Positions 11,407-23,224 are shown, numbered from the stretch's first letter. The stretch is DNA of 64,000 bases from Aspergillus flavus (GCF_009017415.1 NC_092403.1:682001-746000); one strand, 5' to 3'. Notes: a model not told the origin generated them from the sequence alone. Program-made: numbers and translations.

Positions 11407-13797
11407 TCAAGGCAACTCCTCCGCCAACCAGTCCTGAAACCATTTAAAATCGGCCGGGCACAAGAATCCCAGTCCAACCATAGCCACGGCACTGCCCAGC
11501 CAGTTCGCCCCGTTGAACAAGCCGTCTGTATCATCGGCGAAAGGATTCTCCATGCCATCTACATGGCTCGAATCAGGACCCATGTCAGTGGCGCCTGTCT
11601 CACTTGTGTCTTCGAGATACGATAGAATCCGATCACGAGCGGCTCGTAAAAACAGTAACGTATTTCTCGAAGAGAAGTTATACGGGATCATAAACTGCAA
11701 GATTTGTTCGCACTTGCGCCATGCTTCATGGACGGTAGTTTTCTCGATGTCGGACAGGGCGGGCAGGCAGGTGTAGGACATTACGATGACCATACCCGCA
11801 ATCGATGTGTCTGTTGGTCAGCCTCGTCCGAAACTTATCGAATCGGGTGGGACTTACAGAAACCATTGTACCACCAGGTGTCGGTAGCGGAGGTTTGATA
11901 GTTGTCATAAACTAGCGAGACCAAGTCGATCGCTGCTTTTACGCAGGCCGCTGCACACTTGGATAACACCGATGAAAAGAGCGCCCTAAGGACAGGATCA
12001 TGCTGATCGGTCTCGGAATCCTCTTGCGCCAGCATTTCAGAGCATAGTTGACTAAAGGCGGTACGGTTGAGGCGGAGGCGCAGGTAAAGGAATCTAGAAC
12101 CATTATTAGGGTGCTCAATAAGGAGACTTGCACTCTGGGTCGCACCTTGCATGTAAAACATTTCTCTGGCGCCTTAAAGTCAACAACTGAGTTACATCCG
12201 TCGCTGGATTGAATGGACGATTCCAACTGAGGACTGCGGGCAGGCTGGATTCATATTTGGATAGCTTTTCTTCCAGTTTAATCACAACATCTAACCCGTC
12301 CTGTTGTGCAATTTTTGAGCTAGCCGGGGTGCTCGATCGGTTGCATTGTGCTTTGTGGACAGCAGACAAGGCAGTGTCTAGGATGCTACACAGCTCTAGG
12401 CTGGAGGGGTAGAAGGCTGCTACATACGGGTCCTTGGCGTTCGTAGGAGTAAGACCTACTGCCCCTGGCAGTGGAATGGTAGGCAAGGAAGACATCGAAC
12501 TAGGCCTCCCACAAGCCATGTTCGTTATTCTGTACCCATTAGCTTTCACCAGAACCAGTATAGTAAGTTATTGAAGAACTTACGTATTCATCATGACACA
12601 CCCATGCCATGTGCGCCGCTGAACCTCCATTTCTAGCGGGTCCTTGAAGCTGTCTGGTTGAGTTTCGTGAAACCCAAGCCCCTGGGCAATTCTACACGCC
12701 ACTCCTACCAAATCACAAGACTTATGTGAATCGGGTATGCTTTGAAGATACAGTGACGCCAATAAAAGGGTTTGGACAGCTCCAAAAGTGCGGATTTCGA
12801 GCAGATCCAGACCAATATTCTGTTTGGCCCTAAGGAAGAAGGTATGGGCTATGGCATTCCGATCCGGAACCGAGAGATCGGCAAAATGGCACCCAAGGGC
12901 AAACATGATGTTCAGTGCACAAATAAAGACTGGTGACTGACGACCGGAGTCAGACCTGCCGCCAAGGCCGATGTTGAGTTCACTGGGCTTATTGTCTTTT
13001 GTGTCGGATACCCAGAGACCCTCGTAGGCATCCTGGACACTAGATCGGTCAAAGAAAGGATAAAGGCAATAAACCCGATCCCAGAAGCAACCCAGCAGAT
13101 GGTCGGCAAGATCCCGTGGTGGCAAAAGGGAGCCATCTAAATGAGCATGAGTAGGACCATAGGGGATATCTCTCAGCAGAGAACCTTGTGTCAGGAGACG
13201 TATTAGGCACGCAGTGGGTGGGCTTCCGAAAAACTTATTCAGTTGCTTTGGAAATCCTTCGTTACCACTACTGACATTACTAGCTTTCAGCAAGTTTAAA
13301 TCACCCTCCTGCGGGTTTGTCAGAAGGGAAGGGAAGGTTTCCGGCTTTATTGGAGGTGGAAAGGCGCGAGAATTCCCATGATCTGGGAGAGCTGTCTGAG
13401 TATCGAATTGGATTCCCAGGCCAATATGAGCTGTCTCTCCATCTGAGTCTATGGATGAAACATCTGGGTTAAACGTAGGGACTGGAATCCCAGCTTCGTG
13501 GCACATTTCTTCCAATTCGCGAATATGACGATAAAGGACTTGAAGGTATCTGTATGTCTATTAGCAAAGGCCACGTTAACCCCCAATGCAAACATACTCA
13601 TCGGTGTCCAATAGCCTGACAATGTTGCGCCTATAAACGCACCGGTCAGCCGCATGCGACCGTTGAGTGCAAGGGCTGCAGATGGGTTTCCTTCCGTCGC
13701 AACGAGACTTGCGTTCCCGACATGGCTCACAGCAGAATGACGATTTTCGTCGGCATGACCCACTGCTTTTTCGTATGGCGGACCTTCGAGACTGCAT
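11407..13797 (-). CDS. Zn2Cys6 transcription factor with fungal_trans domain
   Basis: Minus strand, five exons: 13797-13598, 13549-12584, 12529-12146, 12093-11858, 11810-11407 (729 aa; introns 47-54 nt). The zinc cluster is Cys23, 26, 33, 40, 43 and 53 (CEPCRERKSRC...CSPC), followed by a linker and a coiled coil (YLQVLYRHIRELEEMC). The middle has the fungal-specific regulatory domain: YCLYPFFDR, ALNIMFALGCHFAD, GVACRIAQGLGFHE and RRTWHGCVMMNTITNMACGRPSSM, the last spanning an intron. The C-terminus has the helical LRRQRNVLHARFLYLRLRLNRTAF block. It is transcribed away from the hydrolase/amine oxidase/decarboxylase/reductase group that starts at 15.7 kb, so it is a candidate local regulator of that group; this is inference from position only. 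Confidence 0.92.
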
Positions 13798-15715
13798 ATT
13801 GGCAAGCTGAAATATTCAAGCAAGATCTTAGAAACTAGAAAGAAACCAGGTCCGGATGTTGGGAACTGGCGTTAGAAAGTGAAGAGCGTTCGGACGCTGT
13901 GATCTCGTGGTCATAAAGAAACCAAGAATAAGATTGATTATGTTCTATAGTAGCATTTTAGGTGGACCATTGCCGAATATTTATATGTTCAGATAGCTCA
14001 AGGGAGGTTTGGATTTGATTCTGGGGGAGTCACCGACTCCCCACTTTGGCTCCAGGTCTAACACATCTGACCAACTTGTTGGAGACTTTTCTCAAGGGAC
14101 AAAGGCTAGATAGTCTCTGTGATAGGAGCATTCTTCTCGAGCGATTCCTTCCTGCATGTGCGTCGCTTACCACGGGATACTGATGCATATATCTGGCGCC
14201 TTCCGCACTGGCGTCGTTAAACCAAGTACTAAGATAGGATGATCCGCCACCATCATGCAAAGGGATCACTTACGGTTGGAACTAGTGCCATGAAGGGGGT
14301 CCTGCCCAAGCTTCCGTTGGAAACTAGTGAGTTTCTACAAAAAGCGGGGAGCACATAGTCCACCAGCGCCGGAGATACTGCATATAAGCGCCAAAATCCA
14401 GCACAGCGCTTAAGTTGTGCGGCGGCCCTATCACCCGCCTTATCACAGACAAGGGTGATTCGATATTAGTGCGAGACTAGTAACCAACACGGTGACGATT
14501 GTGATTTATAATTTCTCGTCATTTCTTTGACCCCTCCTATGAACACCCATCGCCGACGTTGGCTAATATGGGCTCGAGGTGGGAAGACTCCTCCTCAGGG
14601 GGGTTTTGTGCTACTTCTGGGCTCTCCGCTATTTATCTCTGACCAAAATCTGGACGCTGATTGCATTAGAGCATGCATAAGTGGGATGTTGAGAGGGGTT
14701 CATCCCGCGTGGTCAGTCAAACTAGATTAATTTGTGGTCTGTTTCCATGTCAGCATAGCCGCTTTCGAATGACAACCAGATTCAGCTGATACACCAACAA
14801 AATCTTATGTGGTTGCCTGATGTCACGATAGTTCGGAGCGGCGGGAGTCATCGCACGAAGCGTAACGCTTGACGTTATCCTCAGCGAGTAACTATCGTAA
14901 CACCCAACAGGTTTCGTGGTTAGAACGAATCCTGTTAATTGGAAGAAAAAGTCAAAAAAGTTCCCTGCTGGTGAAATCACCAGTCGGTCTAGTCCGGATG
15001 TGGCACTGGGACCATGTGACTTGCTCATGGCCTTCCCTACCACAGTTTATCATCTATGGTTGATTTCTTCCAAGTTGACCTGCTGCTTAATGACTCCTAT
15101 TGTAGCAATAGGGATATATATGATGGACAAAGGTCCCAGAGAACTTTCGCAACGGTTGGCGTACTCCTGTGGAGGTATTTCATTTTGCCTCGCGTTAACG
15201 TTAATTAAAATGCTAGCAATATATCTCTCGTATGATACCAAGTGCCGCTGTTATCCTTTGTTTTTAATGACGAAGGTTGAATATTGAGGCCCAAAGTCTG
15301 TTAACCAGGTTAAAGGTAAGGAGCCATCCAATGGCAAGTTTTCCGACCGATGACACTGGGTGGTGGCAAATCGAGCGACTGGAGACCGCGGAGGCCAGCA
15401 AATTGTGTACATGTTTGGCAAAACATAGACAGGATGACAAAGGCAGAGCTCATTATTCGTTATACAAGGCTTTATCAACCGAAGGTAAGTACTAAAAAAG
15501 GCAATACCCTGTGGAATACTTGCTAGAAACTCTAGACCGTACATTTGCGCTACTACCCCGGCTCCACAGCTTATGAAGCATTTGTTTAACTTCGAAAGCG
15601 ACAACTATGGGGAGTATTTATTGGCCGAACTATAAGTACGTGGACCAGCGCCTGGTATATTTTGAGATGTTTGTGTTATCTTGTCAGAGCCTACACAAGG
15701 CCCTACAGAGCACAG
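13798..15715. promoter_or_regulatory. Large divergent intergenic region
   Basis: 1.9 kb between the divergent starts of the regulator and the alpha/beta hydrolase. A TATAAATA-like site occurs at about 13976-13985 (minus sense) some 180 bp before the regulator ATG. Small open frames (14527-14730, 14750-15043, 14916-15287) overlap each other on both strands and show no motifs. No gene is supported. Confidence 0.5.
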
Positions 15716-16579
15716 ATGCAAACAAACAAGAGCCCCTGCGCAACCTGCATTGCAGTCGATGGCACCTCTCTCTACTATAAAATCATTGGGACTGGACCAC
15801 TGCTTATTCCGATGCCTGGAGCAACTGGTACTGGAATGGTGTATGAGCCGTTAGCCACTGCGCTCTCTTCACATTTTCAAGTCGCTCTATATGACCGCCG
15901 AGGATTCGGAAACAGTCTCTTGGTCACTCCTGGCGAGCTGGACACGACGACCCATGTGAGGACTCAAGCCGACGATGTAGCCCAGTTAATCCAACATTTA
16001 TCACCAGGGAAGCCTGCGACAGTCTTCGCGGCTTCCGGCAGTGCGGTGATGGCTATTGATCTCCTCCAGTCTCGTCCCGACCTTGTACAGCACCTGATAC
16101 TACACGAGCCACTTATTCTCGACCATCTTCCTACTCAATTCAGATCGTACATCAAAGGTGGAATGGTTGATGGAATTTTAAAGTACGGGGGGAGTGGGAA
16201 TAGGATTATTCGGCGCGAGTTGCTTGCTTATGTACAAGGCAGGCGTGACCAACAGAGATTGCGTCGGGATCCGCATTATGCACGACTTATGTCTCAACCG
16301 GTGGACGAAGCCATGCTTTTCTTTAAGTTTGAGTTACCAATAGTACTCAACTATCATCTCGACCTTGAAAATCTTCGGCTATATCGAGACAGGTTAGTTC
16401 TTATGAAAGGATTGGATATATCACCGGAGCTCGCAAGCAACCCAGTCATCACTCTATCTGACGTGCTTGAGACTGCTGTGGTGTTTGCTCCTGGAGGGCA
16501 TAATGGATTTATTACTGATGCCGAGGAATTCGCGAAGAAAATGATCTCAGCCCTCAACAGCAAGAAGGCTAAGCTATGA
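15716..16579 (+). CDS. Alpha/beta hydrolase
   Basis: Intronless, 287 aa. The frame is open further upstream but has no earlier ATG in frame, so the start is 15716. Fold signatures in order are: the oxyanion-hole strand GPLLIPMPGATGTG (about 26-40), YDRRGFGNSLL (59-69), the nucleophile elbow VFAASGSAVMA with Ser107, and the C-terminal APGGHNGFITDAEEFA with His262 as probable catalytic base. The elbow reads A-A-S-G-S instead of the usual G-x-S-x-G, so both small glycines are replaced; activity may be altered. No signal peptide is seen, so it is likely cytosolic. It opens a run of four plus-strand genes (amine oxidase, decarboxylase, reductase), which suggests a role in processing a small metabolite. 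The substrate is unknown. Confidence 0.85.
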   Translation: MQTNKSPCATCIAVDGTSLYYKIIGTGPLLIPMPGATGTGMVYEPLATALSSHFQVALYDRRGFGNSLLVTPGELDTTTHVRTQADDVAQLIQHLSPGKPATVFAASGSAVMAIDLLQSRPDLVQHLILHEPLILDHLPTQFRSYIKGGMVDGILKYGGSGNRIIRRELLAYVQGRRDQQRLRRDPHYARLMSQPVDEAMLFFKFELPIVLNYHLDLENLRLYRDRLVLMKGLDISPELASNPVITLSDVLETAVVFAPGGHNGFITDAEEFAKKMISALNSKKAKL

Positions 16580-17692
16580 CACGTGCGCAAGATTTTTAGG
16601 TTTATTCTATCCATCGGCCTAGACGTGATTGTTGAGATAGATTTATTAGTAAATAAATGAATTTTTCCGTAGCATGCATATAATAGCTAAGCTGTGCCAT
16701 TTTTATCAGCAGTACCAGCTAAGTCTATTTAGCAATACCCAGGCGAGCATCTGAAAGTTGGCGAGTGAAAGGGTAGAACAAATTACGCTGTTAATTAAGA
16801 ACCGGGAAAATTTCGGCGAACAGGAGCTTCCATGCATCATTCAATTTCTCTTGGACATGCTATTTAGGGTTAAGGGTGACTCGGTCAGTCAGGATCTAAC
16901 CCGAGATTCTTTCTAGAATGATTCCTTTCTCCATGTTATCACCACACGACTGATAAGATTATCTCTACCAACGTTTCTCAGATGCTACGTTTTTAGTGGA
17001 ACCCGATAGGCAAGCTTGAGATACTGATTTTATATGGTCGCAGTAAACTGGAGGTAAACATACATATATATTTTAATTATAGATTTTATTTAAGATACGG
17101 TTGCCAGTGCCCAAGGTGATCCAGTTGATTAGCCAGGGATTACCTAATAAAGTGAGCTTCTCCGATCTACTTGAACTTATGCATCAAGATCCAAATTTGA
17201 AGCGGAAAAAAGAGAAAACCAGTGAAATGCTGGAAGTCAACTGAAATAACCTATTCTCTGGTCTGTACTGCTTTGCTGGCAATCGGAAGCTACCGAAAGG
17301 TTGCATCCACGATGCGGGGAGGGAGAGGGGAAGCAACTTAATCGGGGAAACCGAGGCAAGGACAACGACGAATGCTTATCAGCATCGTGAGCTGAAACAG
17401 TGTGATATGCGTACGTCGATCAGCCCAGCCGCAGAATGACCCGCATGGACCTGCCCAATCGCGTAGTTCGACCACCAATAATGTGCAGCTTTGCCTGCAG
17501 AAACTCCATCGGTCTATATCAATTATTCGCACCACTAGTCCATAAACAAATTCCCCGAAAGTGCGGCTGGACTTGCCCCGGGGGCCGGAATGGGAAAGTG
17601 GGTAACTGCAAACAAATATTTATAGGCCCCGTCTCTCCTGCATGACCCAGTCAATTGCTGTGGACGAAGAGCCAGCTCATTTCTGATTGCTC
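16580..17692. other. Intergenic, 1.1 kb
   Basis: AT-rich 3' flank of the hydrolase followed by the promoter of the amine oxidase. A TATTTATAGG box lies at about 17617-17626, some 70 bp before the amine-oxidase ATG. The small frames seen here (17338-17535, 17436-17645) overlap on opposite strands and are not convincing. Confidence 0.5.
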
Positions 17693-19510
17693 ATGATGTT
17701 TTTGGGCCATCTTTCATTAATTGCCTTTGGAGCCTGGGCTGTCCACCCGGTGGTGGGCTATGTGTCCCAACCTAGAGACCAGGAAGGGACATGTCAGAAG
17801 GCTACGGTTGCGATTCTGTATGTGTCTATCCATTCGGTTATCGGTGATTATCCCCGAGGATATACTGACAATGCTCAGAGGGGCAGGGATATCAGGTATC
17901 TCGGCTGCCGTAAGCATTTTGGATTCTTGACTGTGAGGCAAAGATTACCGCTGACATTCGTAGCAAACTCTGTCGAAAGCGTCGGTGGATGATTTCCTTA
18001 TCCTGGAATATCGCGACCGAATTGGTGGTCGTGCTTGGCACGAGAATTTTGGCCAGGACAAAGATGGGAACCCCTACGTGGTCGAAATGGGTGCCAACTG
18101 GGTGCGGACAGCATATCCCTTGCCTTAACCGCACTCCACTGACATAGTTGATTAGGTGCAAGGACTCGGAAATCCAGGAGGTCCTGAGAATCCAATTTGG
18201 ACTTTAGCCAAGGAATTTGGCTTGCAGACGACTTACTCGAACTACAGCAATGTTTCGACATACAATCAGGATGGCTACAAGGATTATTCCCATCTCCTGG
18301 ATGAGTGTGACGAAGCCTACGATATTGCAAACCAGGCGGCTGGCAAGATTCTTGTTGAAAATCTCCAGGACCAGACGGCAAAGGCCGGATTGGCGTTGGC
18401 AGGATGGAAGCCGAAGTCGCATGACATGGAGGCTCAGGCAGTTGACTGGTGGACGTGGGGTGAGTTTCTTATTCCTGGTAGCATGGGTGCAAGTACTAAA
18501 TAAAAGTAGATTTCGAGGCCTCTTTCACGCCGCTAGAAAGCTCTTTGGTATTTGGTATGGCAAGTGACAATTTGACCTCGAATCAGTTCAGCGACCACGA
18601 TAACTTCGTCACCGATCAGCGGGGATTTAACACTATCATCAAGGGCATGGCCTCCAAGTTCCTGACTGAAGATGACCCCCGCTTGCTTCTCAATACCAAA
18701 GTCACGAATATCACTTACGGACCCGAAGGCGTCACAGTCTACAGTAGCGATGGGAACTGCGTCCAAGCCGCATACGCCATCTGCACATTCTCCTTGGGCG
18801 TCCTGCAGAACGATGTCGTCACTTTCACCCCGGAGCTGCCAGAGTGGAAGAAGACAGCAATCCAGATGTTCACCATGGGCACATATACGAAGATCTTTTT
18901 GCAGTTCAATGAGACCTTCTGGCCTACGGACACCCAGTACTTCCTATACGCGGACCCCGCCACTCGTGGCTACTACCCACTCTTCCAGTCCCTATCCATG
19001 GACGGTTTCCACCCGGGATCCAACATCATCTTCGTGACCGTTACTGACGAGCTTGCCCAGCGGGCCGAACGCCAATCTGACGAGGAGACTAAGCAAGAAA
19101 TTATGGAGGTCCTGCGTAAAATGTTCCCTGATGTGGATGTTCCTGAACCTACCGCCTTCCTGTATCCTCGCTGGAACACCGAGCCGTGGTCCTATGGTAG
19201 CTACTCCAACTGGCCCATGGGCACGACCCTGGAAATGCATGAGAACCTGCGAGCCAACACCGACCGACTCTGGTTCTCGGGTGAAGCTACCAGTCCGTCC
19301 TACTTTGGTTTCTTGCACGGGGCATGGTTTGAAGGTCGCGATGCAGGACGACGGATTGCTGGGTTGCTGAATGGATGCAAGGAAGGGAACTCTACGACTT
19401 GTGTCCCCAGGAAACACTATGAGGTGCTTCATGGTACCTCGCCGCTTGCCGATTACAGCTCGGTCAACGGGTGGGAGGTGAGCAGTTTCTATGACAGTAA
19501 TGATGACTAG
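17693..19510 (+). CDS. Secreted FAD-dependent amine (polyamine) oxidase
   Basis: Five exons: 17693-17817, 17879-17909, 17964-18101, 18156-18459, 18510-19510 (532 aa; a second ATG at 17696 is equally possible). An N-terminal hydrophobic signal segment of about 24 residues is followed by KATVAILGAGISGISAAQTL, the Rossmann dinucleotide motif (GAGISG, residues 43-48), interrupted by two introns, then the RDRIGGRAWHENFG and EMGANWVQGLGNP motifs of the amine oxidase family. The C-terminus has LWFSGEATSPSYFGFLHGAWFEGRDAGRRIAGLL, which closes the FAD site. Family members oxidise spermine, spermidine or other amines to aldehydes with release of hydrogen peroxide. Export to the secretory pathway is inferred from the signal segment. 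The neighbouring decarboxylase, which would make an amine, supports an amine substrate. Confidence 0.92.
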
Positions 19511-19941
19511 CTGCATGCATGTACATATATACGCGGCACTGAAGCAAGACGCTGCTGAAAGACAGCAATATGATCCGATAATCTTTAATATTTCAGTACC
19601 CTTCACAATTTCCGGAAGTGTGGTATGAAGCGAATTAGATGCAGTAAATACAGTTGCCTGAGGCCTGCAGCGTCACTTGATTCTATGAAATCACGACACC
19701 GCGCTTTAACTTTGAACCAAATCGATCTCGGCGACAATCTTGCTGTAACACCAAGTTATTTAGAAACGAACGTTCCTCGAGCAGGCTCATCGACCACATT
19801 GAGTTTCTGTCGAACTTAAAAGCTAAAAATGAATCGCGTGATGTACCTGTCCATTTTACAGCTACTCACCTTTACAGACGCTCCTCCCTCTCATTTTCTA
19901 AGAGATTTCCATACCTGTATTCCTTAACAACAGTATACACG
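19511..19941. other. Intergenic, 0.43 kb
   Basis: Spacer between the amine oxidase stop and the decarboxylase start on the same strand. A C/T-rich stretch (about 19862-19925) directly before the ATG is a likely promoter core. Nothing else was seen. Confidence 0.5.
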
Positions 19942-21405
19942 ATGCCTCAACAAGATTCAGTCGAGAGGATAAACATTCATGACAGTACTGAGATTAACCA
20001 GGTAGCAGATGCTTTCCGAAATTCATTGGAACGTATCGGATGCCACAACCCGTTCCCTGAAGCTGTAAGAATTGCAAACTATCCTAGTGAAGACTGGCTA
20101 TCGGAGGTTCAGAGACGGACCCCGTCGAGCACGGGTAGGCCGTTAGAAGATGTACTGCGAGAAGCCGACGAGATCTTCTCATATCGCATCAGCACAAAGC
20201 ATCCTCGATTCTTTGCATTCATTCCATCACCAGTCTCCCCCATGTCATGGCTGGGAGACTCGCTCTCTTCCGCACACAATACCTATGCAGGAAGCTCAGA
20301 GTCAGGATCCGGCGTCTGCGCCGTGGAAAAGTCTTTGATCGCCTGGATTGCTGAACGTTTCGGCTTGCCTTCGTCTGCAGGTGGCCAGTTTGTGTCCGGG
20401 GCATCGATGGCGACTTTGACTGCAGTTGCCGTTGCCAGAGACCAGCGCTTGGAGGCTGAGCTGCGGCACAGAGCGACCGTGTATATATCGGATGAGTCAC
20501 ACTTCTGTATTACGAAGGCGCTTCGCGTCGTCGGCATACTGGATTCCCAGATCCGGACTATCCGCTGTGATTCGAAATACCGCATGGATAGCGACCATCT
20601 CCGTCGTGCGATATCTGAAGATCTTGCAGACGGTTTCAGACCATTCCTTGTTGTTGCAACGTGTGGGACAACGAGCACCGGCGGCATTGATCCCCTGAAC
20701 GAAATTGCAGACATAGCAGACGAACATGGATTATGGATGCACGTCGACGCGGCTTACGGCGGATCTGTCGCATTTTCAAGTACCCATCGACCTCTAGTGG
20801 ACGGACTTGGTCGTGCGGATAGCATCGCCTGGGATCCCCACAAATGGCTCTTCCAGACATACGGCTGTGGTACTATCCTCTTCCGCGAGAAATCCCATCC
20901 ACTAAAGAGTTTTGCATCCACAGCTCATTTCTGCCGCGACTTTGAGGATGAAATGGAACCCCAGAATCCCTGGAATTATGGAATTGAACTGACGAGGCCC
21001 GCGCGGCACATGCGACTTTGGTTCAGTCTGCAGGTACTTGGCATGGACACGATTGACAAGATGATTGGCCGAGGCTTTGAGTTATCAGTTCTAGCTGAAG
21101 GCGAGATAAAAAGGCTGGCAGATTGGGTTATCTTGGCCCCCACATCTTTAGCCATTGTGAACTTTCGGTTTGCCCCACACGGCGTGGATGAAAAACTTCT
21201 CGGCCAGATTAATACTCACGTTTCGAAAGAATTGGCCGCTGAGAACATCGCGTGCATACTCACCACTCTGCTGGACGGTGTGGTTGGTCTCCGGATGTGT
21301 ACTATCAATCCGCGAACCACTGATGACGATATACGTCGGGTGGTCAGAGCCCTTGGTAGCAGCGCTCAAGGAGCCTACAGGGAGCTTTTCAAAGCCCGAG
21401 ATTGA
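19942..21405 (+). CDS. PLP-dependent group II (aromatic L-amino-acid type) decarboxylase
   Basis: Intronless, 487 aa, close to the usual length for this family. Motifs in order: HPRFFAFIPSPVSP (about 87-100, substrate pocket), FVSGASMATLTAV (about 150-162, cofactor phosphate binding), HVDAAYGGS with Asp269 that pairs with the pyridine nitrogen, and DSIAWDPHKWLF with Lys301 as the Schiff-base lysine. These place it with the aromatic-L-amino-acid/tryptophan/tyrosine decarboxylase group rather than the glutamate decarboxylases. The reaction is amino acid -> amine + CO2 in the cytosol. Lying 430 bp downstream of an amine oxidase and upstream of a reductase, it could supply the amine to that oxidase. 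Exact substrate specificity cannot be read from sequence. Confidence 0.93.
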   Translation: MPQQDSVERINIHDSTEINQVADAFRNSLERIGCHNPFPEAVRIANYPSEDWLSEVQRRTPSSTGRPLEDVLREADEIFSYRISTKHPRFFAFIPSPVSPMSWLGDSLSSAHNTYAGSSESGSGVCAVEKSLIAWIAERFGLPSSAGGQFVSGASMATLTAVAVARDQRLEAELRHRATVYISDESHFCITKALRVVGILDSQIRTIRCDSKYRMDSDHLRRAISEDLADGFRPFLVVATCGTTSTGGIDPLNEIADIADEHGLWMHVDAAYGGSVAFSSTHRPLVDGLGRADSIAWDPHKWLFQTYGCGTILFREKSHPLKSFASTAHFCRDFEDEMEPQNPWNYGIELTRPARHMRLWFSLQVLGMDTIDKMIGRGFELSVLAEGEIKRLADWVILAPTSLAIVNFRFAPHGVDEKLLGQINTHVSKELAAENIACILTTLLDGVVGLRMCTINPRTTDDDIRRVVRALGSSAQGAYRELFKARD

Positions 21406-21787
21406 GAAATGGGACCTATCAGGATAATAGTACGATTCCGGATGAGAGCCTTGTCCTGGTTTATGATTATTCTTCCGGGCTAATGCGCTCAACGCCTATT
21501 CGTGGTGAAACATTATCTCCGAAACTGGCGCCTGACTCCATAGAAAGTCGCAATATCTTAAGCGAGGGGGGGTGATAATCCAGCTTATATGACAGCGGGG
21601 TTCAATATTCAACTTGGGCCACGTCGTGCAACCAGCCTCTGAATGGATAAGAAAAGGCTGATCTTCATGATGACCCCGCCAAAGGAAGTCTTAAACACGG
21701 TGCCAATACTATCAGCATGAGTCCTTACGAACTCAACCTAACAGACACACCAAAGTCTTTTGATTACACCCTTCGACGGCCTCCAAC
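21406..21787. other. Intergenic, 0.38 kb
   Basis: Promoter-sized spacer between decarboxylase and reductase on the same strand. A G7 run at 21566-21572 and an A/C-rich leader just before the ATG are the only features noted. Confidence 0.5.
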
Positions 21788-22705
21788 ATGAAAATCGCAC
21801 TCGCAGGCGTCGGAGACGTAGGCAACTACTTTATGGAAGAATTCAGCAGATCCACACATGAAGTCGTCCTCCTCACGAGCAAACACAAAAGCCACCTAGA
21901 TCGCCTACCCATTGACCAACAGATCACCGATTACAGCGTCGAGAACCTCACACTGCACCTGCAGGACTGCGACGCCGTGGTATCCACCTTCTGCGGACCT
22001 GAGGACAAATATATCTCCGTCCATCTTGCAATTCTAGAAGCATGCACCCGGTCTCCAAAATGCAAACGCTTCCTGCCATCATCCTGGACCACCAACATCG
22101 AAGACTTCGGAGACCAACCGATCATGATCGCGCACTCACGAGACACAATCTGGAAAGCCCTTCGCGCGCAACACGAGGTTAAATGGACTATGATTTGCAA
22201 CGGGTGGTTCATGGACTACGTTGTGCCCGCCTCACAGCGGTATCTCCGAGATGTTGGCGTTGGATGGGTGATGGATCACCAAAATAAAGTGTTCGAGTTG
22301 TATGCGGATGGACAGCAGAAGGTTACGCTAACGTCTGTCCGGGACGTTGCTCGGGCGGCATTGTCGATATTGGAGCATGACGAGATCGAGTGGAACGAAT
22401 TCACTCACTTCGGAGGCCAGACCTTGACATACCTTGAATTGTATAAGTTGATCAAGAGACGGGACCCGGAGTGGACATTGAAGAAGTTGCCCTTTGCTGA
22501 GGTGATAGAAAGGATTACGTCGGGGAAGTTGGTCGGGGAGGATGTCGACTTGGAGTACTTTAGAATTATGGGCTTTACCAATTGCAACAAGGCTCCGGAG
22601 GATAGGGCTTTGACGTGGGGGACGGGCTTGTTGGAGGGTCTGAGGGCTCGCGGTGTGGAGGAACTTCTGGATGAGGCGGCTAAAGACGAGAAGGTGGTTC
22701 CTTGA
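21788..22705 (+). CDS. NmrA/isoflavone-reductase-like NAD(P)-binding protein
   Basis: Intronless, 305 aa. The N-terminus MKIALAGVGDVGNYF gives the Rossmann GxxGxxG-type motif (G7, G9, G12), followed by the HEVVLLTSK strand and CDAVVSTFCGPE, matching atypical short-chain dehydrogenases of the NmrA/phenylcoumaran-benzylic-ether reductase group. The region KRFLPSSWTTNIEDFGDQP is the usual F(I/L)PS substrate-side motif, and GWFMDYV and VTLTSVRDVARAAL follow as in that family. Members are either redox-sensing regulators or reductases in secondary metabolism. Its position at the end of the four-gene plus-strand run suggests an enzyme acting on the product of the amine oxidase. That role is inferred. 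Confidence 0.9.
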   Translation: MKIALAGVGDVGNYFMEEFSRSTHEVVLLTSKHKSHLDRLPIDQQITDYSVENLTLHLQDCDAVVSTFCGPEDKYISVHLAILEACTRSPKCKRFLPSSWTTNIEDFGDQPIMIAHSRDTIWKALRAQHEVKWTMICNGWFMDYVVPASQRYLRDVGVGWVMDHQNKVFELYADGQQKVTLTSVRDVARAALSILEHDEIEWNEFTHFGGQTLTYLELYKLIKRRDPEWTLKKLPFAEVIERITSGKLVGEDVDLEYFRIMGFTNCNKAPEDRALTWGTGLLEGLRARGVEELLDEAAKDEKVVP

Positions 22706-23224
22706 GGTGTGTGAGTTGGTTATTGTATCAAATAATCCAAATGGTATATAGTAGATCCAGCAACCCAAACATCTTGAGTTAGGAAACATAATCTCTTTGG
22801 TAGCCCTGAGCGCCGCAAATTGCTCGCCTGAGCTAGTCAAGATAGCCTGGAGGATGACTTACAGTTCCAAGTCTGCTATAATGGAAAGTGTTGCAGCGTC
22901 GCTCTCTCAAGGACGTAAAAGACTGTCGATCCTCAGATTCTTGATCCTGACGGTCGAATGTGGTGATCTCCTTCGATAGAATCAATACCACCACTTGCAT
23001 TGAGTAGAATGTAAGAGCCTTCAGACGTACTTTCTTGGTACAGACTGAGTGCGCTATATGTTGAACCACTGCAAAAAGATTCACCTGGCCGGCTGACTGA
23101 CTTTATTGGTGCGCACAATTTCCATCCTCATAATAAACGTCAGGATCAAGCAAGCTACGAGTCACTTCCAATGTATTCTCGGGCTCAAGCTCACGTGCAG
23201 ATTCTTGCCTGTTAACATAATCAG
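22706..23224. other. Intergenic, 0.5 kb
   Basis: 3' flanks of the converging reductase gene and ankyrin relic. Short frames on both strands show no motifs. The ankyrin relic may extend a little into this stretch but no repeat unit could be recognised. Confidence 0.45.

Noticed and set aside
14750..15287. Overlapping frames on both strands in the 1.9-kb gap
   Set aside because: Neither strand shows a motif or a good start; no splice join makes a longer protein.
18992..19606. 204-codon frame antisense to the amine oxidase
   Set aside because: A shadow of the well-supported plus-strand gene caused by its GC-rich third positions.
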